A stretch of DNA of 64,000 bases, taken from positions 310,001 through 374,000 of the forward strand of contig NZ_CP034593.1 of the NCBI RefSeq assembly GCF_003971195.1, in the 5' to 3' direction. The notes under the pieces are model-generated. The model was not told the DNA's origin, searched no databases, and was given only the letters and a program-made list of their open reading frames with translations. Origin of the DNA: Flaviflexus ciconiae. GTDB lineage: Bacteria > Actinomycetota > Actinomycetes > Actinomycetales > Actinomycetaceae. Below, piece after piece: positions 24,732 through 34,331 of the stretch. How positions within the stretch are numbered: the stretch's first letter is position 1; every line of letters begins with the position of its first letter. The position numbers and the translations under genes were made by a program.

Positions 24732-26641
24732 TGGCAGACGTGAGTACCACGTCCAAGCCCAAACGGCGCTCGCCTCTTCGCCGACTCCGTGAGAGGCTCA
24801 GCGTCAAGAACAGCTTCGTTTCGAGGCTGAAACCGATCGTCGGTATTTTCCTCGTGGGCGTGATCCTCTTGAGCGTTCGCCTCGTCGACCTTCAGGTCGT
24901 TCGGGCCGACACGCTTTCCGAAACTGCCGTCCAGCACCGCTCCCGCACCTACACACTTCCTGCCGAACGCGGCCAGATCCTCGATGCCAATGGCAACGTT
25001 CTTGCCGTGTCGCGAGAACGTTACAACGTTGCCGTCAACCAGAACCTCATCGAGGAATACGTGCGTAGGGACGAGGAAGGGAACGTGATTGGCCGAGGGG
25101 CTCCCGCAGCCGCTGCCGTTCTTTCCCCAATTCTCGATATTGAAGAGCCCCGGCTCGCCGGAATCCTCTACGGTGGGGAAAAGAAGTCGACATGGCGGTA
25201 CATTGCCCGCGACATCTCTCCGGAAGTGTGGCGCCAAATCAACTCTTACGGGATTCCCGGAATCGAACCAGAGCAGTTCATGCGCAGGGAATACCCGAAC
25301 AACCGAGTGGGCGCCTCCACCCTCGGCTTCCTCGGCGAAGACGATGCTGGCAATATTGGTGGTCAGGCGGGGATTGAGCGGACCATGGATGACGTCCTGA
25401 CCGGTGAGGACGGGTCGCTGACCGTCGAAATCTCCCGCTCCGGTGCCGTTATCCCCACCGGGCGCACCATCGAAGAACCCGCCACCCACGGCGCTTCCGT
25501 GACGCTCACGTCCGATGTTGACCTGCAGTATGCCCTGGACGAGACGCTCCAGCGTTCGGTTGAGGAACAGGGCGCCGAGTGGGGTTCTGCGATCGCTATC
25601 GAGGTGGCGACCGGACGTGTTCTCGCGCTATCCGACACCCATACCTTCGATCCGGAGAATCCCGACGCCGGTGGATCGATCGGATCCCGTGCCGTACAGA
25701 CGCCCGTCGAGCCCGGCTCTTCCGGCAAGCTTATGACGTTCGCAATGACACTGGACCAGGACGCGGTCACCCCGCTCACGCTCTTCCCGGTCTCGTCGAC
25801 GATCACCATGCCGAACGGCGAAACGATTCGCGATAATGACCCGCACCCGTCGGAGAACATGACAGTTGCAGGTATTCTCGCGAAGTCGTACAACACCGGC
25901 CTCATCCAGATCGGTGACACGATTTCGGACGAGACCCGCTACGACTACATGAAGGCCTTCGGCATTGGGGAACGCACCGGAATCGAACTGCCCGCCGAGT
26001 CGCCCGGTATCCTGTCCCACTACACGACGTGGGGTGACCGCACCAGGTACACGACCATGTTTGGCCAGGCCTACGCACTCACCACAGCCCAGCTGGGGCA
26101 GATGGTGGCAACAATCGGTAACGACGGCGTACGCAACGACCTGCACATCATTGATTCCATTACGTACGCCGATGGCACGGTCGAGCCGACCATTGTTGAC
26201 GACCCCGTACAGGTTCTTGACCCCGAGACGTCGGAAGAAATGCTGGGGCTCATGCAGGCCGTTACCGAATCCGGCTCAACCGGATACTATGCTCGGATCC
26301 CCGGATACAACGTGGCTGGTAAGACCGGTACGGCGCAGATGGCGGACGAGACCGGCCAACTCAACGACCGCGTCGGCACGTTTGCGGGATTAATCCCCGC
26401 CGAGGACCCCCAAATCGCTATCGCCGTCGTTGTCTATAACGGTAATGGCCCCGGTTACGGCAGCGAAACAGCAGCACCCGTCTTTGGTGAATTCGGTGCT
26501 TTCGCCGTCCGTCACCTCGGCATCCCGCCCTCAACGACACCACTCGTCCAGTACCCCTGGACGGAAACGGAACTCAACTATGCGGAGGGCGAGGGTCTCC
26601 TCACCGAGGGCGGAACTTACAGGGAGTACACGGACCGATGA
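24731..26641 (+). CDS. ftsI: Division-specific class B penicillin-binding protein FtsI
   Basis: Septal peptidoglycan transpeptidase working with FtsW. After a basic cytoplasmic tail there is a membrane anchor (about residues 34-55, LKPIVGIFLVGVILLSVRL), the dimerisation/pedestal domain starting AERGQILDANGNVLAVS, and the transpeptidase domain. Active-site motifs are SSGK in EPGSSGK, SYN in AKSYNTG, and KTG in VAGKTGTAQ. The 636-residue length is typical. The start ATG shares one base with the ftsL stop. No PASTA domain is seen at the C-terminus. Confidence 0.96.
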   Translation: MADVSTTSKPKRRSPLRRLRERLSVKNSFVSRLKPIVGIFLVGVILLSVRLVDLQVVRADTLSETAVQHRSRTYTLPAERGQILDANGNVLAVSRERYNVAVNQNLIEEYVRRDEEGNVIGRGAPAAAAVLSPILDIEEPRLAGILYGGEKKSTWRYIARDISPEVWRQINSYGIPGIEPEQFMRREYPNNRVGASTLGFLGEDDAGNIGGQAGIERTMDDVLTGEDGSLTVEISRSGAVIPTGRTIEEPATHGASVTLTSDVDLQYALDETLQRSVEEQGAEWGSAIAIEVATGRVLALSDTHTFDPENPDAGGSIGSRAVQTPVEPGSSGKLMTFAMTLDQDAVTPLTLFPVSSTITMPNGETIRDNDPHPSENMTVAGILAKSYNTGLIQIGDTISDETRYDYMKAFGIGERTGIELPAESPGILSHYTTWGDRTRYTTMFGQAYALTTAQLGQMVATIGNDGVRNDLHIIDSITYADGTVEPTIVDDPVQVLDPETSEEMLGLMQAVTESGSTGYYARIPGYNVAGKTGTAQMADETGQLNDRVGTFAGLIPAEDPQIAIAVVVYNGNGPGYGSETAAPVFGEFGAFAVRHLGIPPSTTPLVQYPWTETELNYAEGEGLLTEGGTYREYTDR

Positions 26642-28134
26642 AACTTCACGAACTAGCCAACTATGGGCTCGAGGTCCGTGGCGACTGCGACATCAACGGC
26701 GTCGTCTCCGATAACCGGGATGTCAAGCCCGGCGACCTGTTCGCGGGTGTTCCCGGCGAACGCGTTCACGGTGCCCGCTTTGCCCAGGACGCCATCGACC
26801 GCGGTGCGGCCGCGATCCTCACGGACGCTGCCGGGCTGGAGCACGTGCCGGACGGCTTCCCCGTCGTCATTGCCACCGACGTGGCGGGTATTCTCGGCTC
26901 CGTCGCTTCCCTAGCCTACGGGGAACCCACCAAGCACTTGCGGAGCTTTGGCGTGACCGGAACCAACGGCAAAACCACAACCGCCTACATGCTTGAGCAC
27001 ATCCTCTCCAAGTTGGGCTCAACGGTTGGCCTCATCGGCACCATTGCCCTACAGATCGCCGGCCGCGAGGTCCCCGCTAAGCTCACCACCCCTCAGCCCG
27101 CCGACCTGCAACGTTTCCTCAGCCAGCTCGTCCACGCTGGTGGAAGCGATGTGGTCATGGAGGTCTCCTCCCATGCGCTGGCTCAGCGCAGGACCGACCC
27201 CATCGTTTACACGGTTGCGGGATTCACGAACCTGACCCAGGACCACCTGGATTACCACGACACCATCGAGGAATACTTCGAAGCCAAGGCACTGCTGTTT
27301 TCCGCCGACAAGTCGCAAACCTCCGTTCTGTGGACCGACGACGAATACGGCAGCAAGCTCCATGAGCGACTTCTTGACGAGGGCCGCGATGTGCTGTGGG
27401 TGGGTCGTACGATCCGCCCGGGCATGGGATGGCAGGTGGAAGGCGACGCTTCCTTCACTCTGACCGGTCACGGTCACGACCCTGCCGGGGCGGGCCTCAG
27501 GAACGCGGTGAGCCACGGCGACCGAGCCGATAACGTGTACGAGTGCCGAACCGGCCTGCCGGGAGAGTTCAACGTTGCGAACGCCGCACTCGCCGCAGCC
27601 ATGGTCCTCGCAGCAGACATCCCCGGCACCCGCGACGCCATTGCCGACATCACCCCGGTTGTACCGGGTCGCATGGAAGTGCTCGCTAAACGCCCCCGAG
27701 TGATTGTCGACTTCGCACACAACGCGGATGCTCTCGAGAAGGCCATGTCGTCCCTGCGGGAAGATACGGCAGGCCGCCTCATTACCCTGACCGGTTCGGC
27801 AGGGGACCGCGACGCTGTCAAACGCCCCATCATGGGCAGGGTTGTCGCCGAAGGTTCCGATGTTTTCTACCTGACCGACGATGATCCGCACAGCGAGGAT
27901 CCCGCGAAGATCCGAGCCGAGATACGAGCAGGCGCGGAGGGACTCGTGGAGATCGTGGAGATCGGGGATCGCGCCGAGGCTATTCACGCCGCGATCGCCG
28001 ACGCGAAGGACGAGGACACCGTTCTTCTCGCCGGTCGCGGACATGAGACGATTCAAGATGTCGACGGAGTCGAGATTGAGCTCGATGACCGCGTGGAAGC
28101 GAGAGCCGCTCTCGCAAGGAGGCATGGGCAATGA
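26638..28134 (+). CDS. murE: UDP-MurNAc-tripeptide synthetase MurE
   Basis: Adds the third residue of the peptidoglycan stem peptide. The P-loop is GVTGTNGKTTTAYM; HALAQRR and DFAHNADALEKAM are typical blocks. The residue that selects the amino acid lies in the motif TDDDPHSEDP: DDPH occurs at bases 27880-27891 where meso-DAP enzymes have DNPR. Loss of that arginine, which holds the second carboxylate of DAP, suggests lysine or ornithine as substrate. The 498-residue length is normal. The start overlaps the ftsI stop by 4 bases. Confidence 0.95.
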   Translation: MKLHELANYGLEVRGDCDINGVVSDNRDVKPGDLFAGVPGERVHGARFAQDAIDRGAAAILTDAAGLEHVPDGFPVVIATDVAGILGSVASLAYGEPTKHLRSFGVTGTNGKTTTAYMLEHILSKLGSTVGLIGTIALQIAGREVPAKLTTPQPADLQRFLSQLVHAGGSDVVMEVSSHALAQRRTDPIVYTVAGFTNLTQDHLDYHDTIEEYFEAKALLFSADKSQTSVLWTDDEYGSKLHERLLDEGRDVLWVGRTIRPGMGWQVEGDASFTLTGHGHDPAGAGLRNAVSHGDRADNVYECRTGLPGEFNVANAALAAAMVLAADIPGTRDAIADITPVVPGRMEVLAKRPRVIVDFAHNADALEKAMSSLREDTAGRLITLTGSAGDRDAVKRPIMGRVVAEGSDVFYLTDDDPHSEDPAKIRAEIRAGAEGLVEIVEIGDRAEAIHAAIADAKDEDTVLLAGRGHETIQDVDGVEIELDDRVEARAALARRHGQ

Positions 28135-29522
28135 TCCCCGTTTCGCTCAACCAGATTGCTATGGATACACGGGGACGCCTCCTCGCGGAGGGCTCCGGTG
28201 ACACTATTGCCGCATCGGTCACCATCGATTCCCGCACGGTTGCCGGTGGCGCCCTCTTCGTCGCCATCCCCGGAGAGCGGGTCAACGGCCACGATTTCGC
28301 GAAGGCCGCCCTCGACGGCGGGGCCGCTGGAGTGCTCGTCGAGGACCCGGATCGGGCTGTTGCAAACGGCGCCGACCCCGCACGACTCATTGCGGTTCCC
28401 TCTACTCAGGATGCGCTGGGACATCTTGCTCGGGCATCTCTGCGCCGAATCCGGGAGGTTGCCAACCCGCTCGTTGTCGGCGTGACCGGTTCTGTTGGTA
28501 AAACAACAACGAAGGATCTGCTTGCCACGCTCCTGGAGCCGCGCGGACCCATCATTGCGCCCCCCGGTTCCTTCAACAACGAGCTCGGGCTACCGCTGAC
28601 GGTGCTCCGAGCCGACGAGAACACCGCCACCCTCGTGCTGGAAATGGGAGCGGACAAGATCGGTAACCTCGAGCACCTGACCGATATTGCCCCGCTCGAC
28701 ATCGGTGTTGTCCTCGCGGTTGCGCGCGCCCACCTCGGCGAATTCGGTGGCATCGAGAACGTTGCAAAGGCAAAGTCCGAACTGGTCTCAGGAATTCTGC
28801 CCGAGGGCGTAGCGATCTTGAACGCCGATGATCACCGGGTTGCCGCCATGTCCTCCAAGGCACATAAGGTGGTCACCTTCTCCGCCACCGGCAGTGGCGA
28901 CGTCACCGCGTCCGACATCGCACTCGGAGACGATGGCAGGGCGTCCTTCACCCTCGGACACGGTGGGAGCACCGCATCGGTTTCCCTTGGCCTTGTGGGC
29001 GAGCACCACGTATCGAACGCTCTGGCGGCCGCGGCCGTTGGCATCGTGAGCGGCATGGACCTAACTGAGATCGCCGAGCGTCTCGGCGGCGTTGGCGCCG
29101 CATCTCCGCACCGGATGGACGTGTGGCAGTCGGGGGACCTGACCGTCATTGACGATTCCTACAACGCGAACCCGGATTCGATGAGGGCGGGAATCAGGGC
29201 CCTCTCTCAGCTTGGGAAAGGCCCGAAGGTTGCCGTTCTCGGTGCCATGCTCGAACTTGGTGAAGAATCGGATGCTGAGCACACGGGCGTCGGCCTTGAA
29301 CTGGGTCAGCTGGGGATCGACACGCTTGTCGCGGTAGGAGCTCCTGCGCTCGCTGAAGGTGCCCGTCAGGCCGATGTTTCCGCGGTAGACGTGACAGATA
29401 TTGAATCGGCCTGGCCGGTCGTCCTCTCACTGGCTGGCCAATCAGGCACTATTCTGTTGAAAGGCTCGAACGGTTCAAAGATCTGGCAGCTTGCTGACCG
29501 GCTGAAGGAGGAGATGTGCTAA
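28131..29522 (+). CDS. murF: UDP-MurNAc-tripeptide:D-Ala-D-Ala ligase MurF
   Basis: Adds the D-Ala-D-Ala dipeptide, completing the stem pentapeptide. The N-terminal domain shows TIDSRTVAGGALFVAIPGERVNGHDF; the P-loop is GVTGSVGKTTTKDL; SFNNELGLPLTVL and IDDSYNANPDSMRAGI are signature blocks. 463 residues. The ATG overlaps the murE stop (ATGA), and the end overlaps mraY by 7 bases, so the three are translationally coupled. Confidence 0.97.
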   Translation: MIPVSLNQIAMDTRGRLLAEGSGDTIAASVTIDSRTVAGGALFVAIPGERVNGHDFAKAALDGGAAGVLVEDPDRAVANGADPARLIAVPSTQDALGHLARASLRRIREVANPLVVGVTGSVGKTTTKDLLATLLEPRGPIIAPPGSFNNELGLPLTVLRADENTATLVLEMGADKIGNLEHLTDIAPLDIGVVLAVARAHLGEFGGIENVAKAKSELVSGILPEGVAILNADDHRVAAMSSKAHKVVTFSATGSGDVTASDIALGDDGRASFTLGHGGSTASVSLGLVGEHHVSNALAAAAVGIVSGMDLTEIAERLGGVGAASPHRMDVWQSGDLTVIDDSYNANPDSMRAGIRALSQLGKGPKVAVLGAMLELGEESDAEHTGVGLELGQLGIDTLVAVGAPALAEGARQADVSAVDVTDIESAWPVVLSLAGQSGTILLKGSNGSKIWQLADRLKEEMC

Positions 29523-30601
29523 GCATCATGGTGGCCATGGGAGTGGCGATGGTTATCTCCCTGTTTGGCACCCCCCTGTTTATCAAACTCCTCGTTAATA
29601 AGCAGTACGGACAGTTCATTCGTCAGGATGGTCCGACCAGCCACCTGACCAAGCGTGGCACGCCCACCATGGGTGGCGTTGTCATCATCCTTGCCGCGGT
29701 GCTTGCCTACGCCATTGCGAATATTGTGGCGGGTCGTATGCCGGGGGCCTCCGGCTGGCTTCTCCTGTTCCTCATGGTCGGCATGGGATTCATCGGCTTC
29801 CTTGATGACTACATCAAGATCACGAACCAGAGATCCCTTGGCCTGAAGCCGATGGGCAAGATCATTGGCCAAGCCCTCGTCGGTATTCTGTTCGCGGTCC
29901 TCGCCCTCCAGTTCCGCAATGATGATTTCCGAACACCCGCCTCCATGCGGATCTCAATTGTTCGTGACACCGACATGACGCTGGCGTTCGCCGGTGCCGG
30001 TATCGGCCTCGTTCTCTTTGTTATTTGGGCGAACTTCCTCATCACGGCCTGGTCGAATGCAGTGAACTTGACCGACGGCCTCGACGGACTGGCAACCGGC
30101 GCCTCCATGATTGCTTTCGGCGCCTACACGATTATCACAATCTGGCAGTCGAACCAGTCCTGCCTGTCCCTCCTCGACCCGTCGACGGGATGCTACGAGG
30201 TCAGGGACCCCCGCGATCTCGCGATGATCTGTGCGGCAATCGTTGGTGCCTGCTTTGGCTTCCTCTGGTGGAACGCATCTCCGGCCCAGATCTTCATGGG
30301 CGACACCGGTTCCCTCGCGCTGGGCGCCGCCTTCGCAGGCGTCTCGATCCTGTCCCGCACCGAGATCCTCGCGGTCCTCCTCGGCGGCCTCTTCGTCATC
30401 ATCGTCTTCTCCGACGTCATTCAAATCGGGGTCTTCAAAGCCACCGGCAAACGCGTGTTTAGGATGGCGCCATTGCACCACCACTTTGAGCTCAAGGGCT
30501 GGGGCGAGGTTACGATCGTTATTCGCTTCTGGATCGTTGCGGCCCTTCTCGCGGCCCTCGGTGGCGGCCTGTTCTACACCGAATGGTTGGCGCTCCAGTG
30601 A
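29516..30601 (+). CDS. mraY: Phospho-MurNAc-pentapeptide transferase MraY
   Basis: Integral membrane enzyme that makes lipid I from UDP-MurNAc-pentapeptide and undecaprenyl phosphate. About ten membrane segments. Conserved catalytic regions are GTPTMGGVVI, the FLDDYIKI aspartates, NAVNLTDGLDGLA and the histidine cluster MAPLHHHFELKGW. It starts at GTG 29516, which overlaps the end of murF and has GGAG about five bases upstream; an ATG four codons later is possible. 361 residues, normal length. Confidence 0.96.
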   Translation: MLSIMVAMGVAMVISLFGTPLFIKLLVNKQYGQFIRQDGPTSHLTKRGTPTMGGVVIILAAVLAYAIANIVAGRMPGASGWLLLFLMVGMGFIGFLDDYIKITNQRSLGLKPMGKIIGQALVGILFAVLALQFRNDDFRTPASMRISIVRDTDMTLAFAGAGIGLVLFVIWANFLITAWSNAVNLTDGLDGLATGASMIAFGAYTIITIWQSNQSCLSLLDPSTGCYEVRDPRDLAMICAAIVGACFGFLWWNASPAQIFMGDTGSLALGAAFAGVSILSRTEILAVLLGGLFVIIVFSDVIQIGVFKATGKRVFRMAPLHHHFELKGWGEVTIVIRFWIVAALLAALGGGLFYTEWLALQ

Positions 30602-32010
30602 GGCACGTGGCCCGCAACTCCGACTTCGATTCAGTCCGCATCGCCGTCATCGGCATGGGGGTAACCGGCCGCGCAGTCAGCGCGGCCCTGGCCGCCCACA
30701 CGGGGGCGGAGGTCTCAGAATGGGACGGCCGGGGTGATGATGCCGGGGCCAAGCTCCTCACTCCCGAGGCGCTCCTTGAATGGCGTCCGGATATTGCGGT
30801 CGTCTCTCCCGGGATTCCCGCCGTGGGTGACATCTACGAGGCTCTCACGGCCTACAAGATTCCGATCTGGTCGGAAATAGAGCTGGCCTGGCATCTGCGG
30901 TCCCGGGACGAGAACGGTGAAGCCGCCCCCTGGCTGGCCATCACCGGTACGAACGGGAAGACCACGACGGTGCAGATGACGGCGGCAATGGCGAACGAAG
31001 CGGGTTTTGATGCTCGCGCCGTTGGCAACGTTGGCGATCCGCTCATCACGTCCGTGACGGACGAGGAGGGCCCCAATCTCATCGCCCTCGAACTGTCCTC
31101 TTTTCAGCTCCACTCTACGCATTCGATGTCTCCGCTAGCCGCGGGCTGCTTGAACATCGCCGATGATCATCTTGACTGGCATGGCTCCCGCGAGGCTTAC
31201 CGAGCTGCCAAGGCCCGCGTATACGAAAACACTCGCGTTGCCTGCCTGTACCCGACCGCCGATCCGGTTGTGTCGGCGATGGTCGAAGATGCCGACGTTA
31301 TCGAAGGGGCCCGAGCTATTGGGCTCACCATGGGAGTGCCCGCACCCGGTCAGATCGGTTTGGTCGAGGACATCGTGGCCGAGCGCGCCTTCGGCCCGGA
31401 GCGTTTCCATTCCGCCAATGAGCTGTTCCGTGTTTCCGACCTTCAGCACCTGTCCCACGGCGGCGTCCCCGTTCATCTTGTCCAGGACGCAATGATGGCG
31501 GCGGGGCTGGTTCGGGCGGCCGGAGCAGCCCCCGAGTCCGTCCAGCGCGCGCTTGCTTCGTTCAGCCTTGGAGGGCACCGGATTGAGACCGTGGCCGTGC
31601 ATGATGGAATTACGTGGATCGACGATTCGAAGGCGACCAACGCCCACGCCGCACGCGCCTCCATTTGGGCCCAAGCCGATGGGTCTGTCGTGTGGATTGT
31701 TGGTGGGGTTTTGAAGGGCGCGCGGCTCGACTCGCTTGTTGCCGACGTGGCATCGAAACTGAAGGGCGCTGTTGTCATCGGAACGGACCAGCAGCCGGTT
31801 GTTGAGGCACTGAAGTCGCAGGCCCCGGGCGTGCCCGTCACCGTCATCCCGCCTTCCTCCGATAAAGTCATGTCGGATGCTGTCGAGGCCGCACGGCGGC
31901 ATGCCGGCCAGGCGGCAGTTGTCATGCTTGCACCAGCATGTGCCTCCTGGGATCAGTTCACGTCGTATGCCGATCGGGGCCAGCAGTTCGCCCGCGCAGT
32001 TTTGGAGTAG
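30598..32010 (+). CDS. murD: UDP-MurNAc-L-alanine:D-glutamate ligase MurD
   Basis: Adds D-glutamate to UDP-MurNAc-L-Ala. I set the start at GTG 30598, which overlaps the mraY stop (GTGA) in the same way as the other junctions in this operon; the frame is open further upstream but only inside mraY. The N-terminal Rossmann region is IAVIGMGVTGRAVS, the P-loop ITGTNGKTTTVQM, followed by NIADDHLDWHGS and ITWIDDSKATNAHAA. The resulting 470 residues are normal. Confidence 0.95.
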   Translation: MRHVARNSDFDSVRIAVIGMGVTGRAVSAALAAHTGAEVSEWDGRGDDAGAKLLTPEALLEWRPDIAVVSPGIPAVGDIYEALTAYKIPIWSEIELAWHLRSRDENGEAAPWLAITGTNGKTTTVQMTAAMANEAGFDARAVGNVGDPLITSVTDEEGPNLIALELSSFQLHSTHSMSPLAAGCLNIADDHLDWHGSREAYRAAKARVYENTRVACLYPTADPVVSAMVEDADVIEGARAIGLTMGVPAPGQIGLVEDIVAERAFGPERFHSANELFRVSDLQHLSHGGVPVHLVQDAMMAAGLVRAAGAAPESVQRALASFSLGGHRIETVAVHDGITWIDDSKATNAHAARASIWAQADGSVVWIVGGVLKGARLDSLVADVASKLKGAVVIGTDQQPVVEALKSQAPGVPVTVIPPSSDKVMSDAVEAARRHAGQAAVVMLAPACASWDQFTSYADRGQQFARAVLE

Positions 32011-32013
32011 CCC

Positions 32014-33237
32014 ATGAACGTCACACTCACCGCGAAGGATGAGCGGGCGAGGGACGTCATCCGGCACGCCATTGTTCTCGTTGTTTCGGCAACGCTGATC
32101 CTGACCGTGCTCGGCATCGTCATGGTCTTCTCCGCCACCTCGGTCACGTCGATCTCCCAGGCGGTTGTCTACGACAATCCGAGTGCCCGTTTCGCGGATG
32201 CGTCCCGGCAGCTAACCTTCGGCATCATCGGTCTTGTTCTCATGCCGATTGCCGCGGCAATACCGCCGTCCGTTTACAAATGGGCAGCCTGGCCAATCTT
32301 TATCGCGGCCCTCGGACTGCAGTCCCTGGTGCTTACACCGCTTGCTCATACGTCGCGCGGTAACAGCAACTGGGTGAACCTGGGCGGTATCACGGTCCAG
32401 CCGTCGGAGTTCCTGAAGCTCGCGGTTGCGCTCTGGCTCGCCGTCATTATTGGCAGGAAAACCCGCGAAGAAATGAAGAACCCTCGGCTCGTTGCCGTTC
32501 CCGCTGGAATTGGTGCCGTTGCGGCACTCGGCGGAGTTCTTGCCGGTAGGGACGTCGGCACCGCCATCATCTTTGTTCTCATGATTGGGCTCTGCTTCTG
32601 GCTGGCCGGGATCCCCTTCAAATGGGTTGCGGTTCTCGCCGTCGTGGTGGGAATCGTGGCGGTACTGCTTATCGCGGTGGAGGCGTCCCGTCTCAATCGC
32701 GTGCTCGACTACTTCGAGAATCTGTTCATCACTCCCGACATTTACGACCCGACCCAGTCGGAGTACGCGATGTGGGCGTTTGGCACCGGTGGCATCGGGG
32801 GAGTGGGACTCGGTGCTTCCAGAGAGAAGTGGAACTACCTTCCCGAAGCGCACAATGACTTCATCTTTGCGGTGATCGGTGAGGAACTTGGCCTGTTTGG
32901 TTGCCTCGCCGTGATCCTGCTCTTCCTCGTTCTCGGCTACGGCCTCGTCCAGATTGTCGCCTACCACAAGGAAATGTGGGTGCGCCTGTTTGTCGCCATG
33001 ATTGCGATTTGGCTCGTGGGCCAGGCGATCCTCAATATGATGGTCGTGACGGGAGTCCTGCCGGTGTTCGGCGTGCCACTTCCGTTTATTTCCCAGGGTG
33101 GGTCGTCCCTGATCGCGTGTCTGCTGGCGATCGGCGTTGTCCTGTCCCTGGCTCTACGCCAGCCGGGTGTGGCGAAGTCGTTCCGCCTGCCCCGCGGTAC
33201 CTTCCAGTCAACAGCGTCCCTGAGGAGCACACCGTGA
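32014..33237 (+). CDS. ftsW: Septal peptidoglycan glycosyltransferase FtsW
   Basis: SEDS-family polymerase acting with FtsI. About ten membrane segments in 407 residues. Characteristic blocks are NWVNLGGITVQPSEFLKLA, LAGRDVGTAIIFVLM, the SEYAMWAFGTGGIGGVGLG loop with LPEAHNDFIFAVIGEELG, and PFISQGGSSLIA. The start is ATG 32014, 3 bases after the murD stop. The stop overlaps the murG start by 4 bases. Confidence 0.96.
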   Translation: MNVTLTAKDERARDVIRHAIVLVVSATLILTVLGIVMVFSATSVTSISQAVVYDNPSARFADASRQLTFGIIGLVLMPIAAAIPPSVYKWAAWPIFIAALGLQSLVLTPLAHTSRGNSNWVNLGGITVQPSEFLKLAVALWLAVIIGRKTREEMKNPRLVAVPAGIGAVAALGGVLAGRDVGTAIIFVLMIGLCFWLAGIPFKWVAVLAVVVGIVAVLLIAVEASRLNRVLDYFENLFITPDIYDPTQSEYAMWAFGTGGIGGVGLGASREKWNYLPEAHNDFIFAVIGEELGLFGCLAVILLFLVLGYGLVQIVAYHKEMWVRLFVAMIAIWLVGQAILNMMVVTGVLPVFGVPLPFISQGGSSLIACLLAIGVVLSLALRQPGVAKSFRLPRGTFQSTASLRSTP

Positions 33238-34331
33238 AAGTCCTCGCAGCCGCCGGCGGAACCGCTGGCCACGTCAATCCCATGCTTGCCACGGCCGACC
33301 AGCTAGCCCGGCGGGGCCACGAGGTTCTCGCAGTGGGGACCAGGACCGGCCTCGAAGCGGAACTAGTACCAGCCGCGGGCCTTGAACTCTATCCCATTGC
33401 TCGCATCCCGCTCCCGCGCAAGCCTTCTGGCGATCTTTTCCGCCTGCCGGGCCGACTCAAGGGAGCCGTCGATGACCTTCGCGGTGTCCTGAGAGACCGA
33501 AGTATCGATGCTGTTCTCGGGTTCGGTGGCTACGTTTCGGCACCGGCCTACCTGGCTGCGAGGCAAGAAAATGTCCCCGTGATCGTTCAGGAACAGAACG
33601 CCCGGCCAGGGATCGCAAATAAGCTGGGTGCCCGATGGGCGAAGGGAGTGGCCCTAACCTTTGAGCAGACCCCCCTGAAAGCCAAGAACGGGATGACCCG
33701 GGTGACCGGCCTGCCCTTGCGGGCGGAGATCAGCAAGCTTGCGGATGACCTGCGCGATGAGAAGCGGGCGCGCTTCCGCAGGGAAGTCGCGGCGGCCCGC
33801 TTCGGCCTTAACCCCGATGAGTCGATTGTCCTCGTCACGGGTGGGTCTTCCGGTGCACAGCGCATCAATACCGTCTTCTCCCAGGCCGGTAACGTCATCA
33901 ACTCCCACGCCCAGGTCCTGCACGTCACAGGCAAGGGCAAGCTCACCGATATCGCCGATGGCACAGAAGGTGAGCGCTATCGACTCGTCGAGTATGTGTC
34001 GGACATGGAAGAGGCATACGCGATTGCGGACCTTGTGGTGACACGTGCCGGTGCAGGCATGGTGGCGGAGCTTGCTGCGCTCGGTATTCCCGCCGTCGTT
34101 GTCCCCCTGCCGATCGGCAACGGGGAGCAGTACCTCAACGCCAAGTCCGCGATCGACTCTGGCGCTTTCACTCATATTTCCAATGACGAGTTCAGTCCCG
34201 AGGCGGTACGTTCCGCAATCGTTCCACTGCTCGACACCGCCGAACTTCGTCGGCGCAGGGAGATCCTCCTGGCGTCCGGGGTGGGCAACGGGGCGAGTGC
34301 CGTCGCCGATCTTGTTGAGGAGTCCATGTGA
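33234..34331 (+). CDS. murG: UDP-GlcNAc transferase MurG (lipid II synthesis)
   Basis: Peripheral membrane glycosyltransferase converting lipid I to lipid II. The start is GTG 33234, overlapping the ftsW stop, which gives the canonical MKVLAAAGGTAGHVNPMLA with the glycine-rich loop. VLGFGGYVSAPAYLAAR, VQEQNARPGIANKLGAR, VTGGSSGAQRIN and VTRAGAGMVAELAALGIPAVVVPLPIG-type blocks are all present. 365 residues. The open frame upstream of the GTG is a shadow of ftsW. Confidence 0.96.
   Translation: MKVLAAAGGTAGHVNPMLATADQLARRGHEVLAVGTRTGLEAELVPAAGLELYPIARIPLPRKPSGDLFRLPGRLKGAVDDLRGVLRDRSIDAVLGFGGYVSAPAYLAARQENVPVIVQEQNARPGIANKLGARWAKGVALTFEQTPLKAKNGMTRVTGLPLRAEISKLADDLRDEKRARFRREVAAARFGLNPDESIVLVTGGSSGAQRINTVFSQAGNVINSHAQVLHVTGKGKLTDIADGTEGERYRLVEYVSDMEEAYAIADLVVTRAGAGMVAELAALGIPAVVVPLPIGNGEQYLNAKSAIDSGAFTHISNDEFSPEAVRSAIVPLLDTAELRRRREILLASGVGNGASAVADLVEESM

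Noticed and set aside
27049..28131. 360-codon minus-strand open frame
   Set aside because: Shadow of murE.
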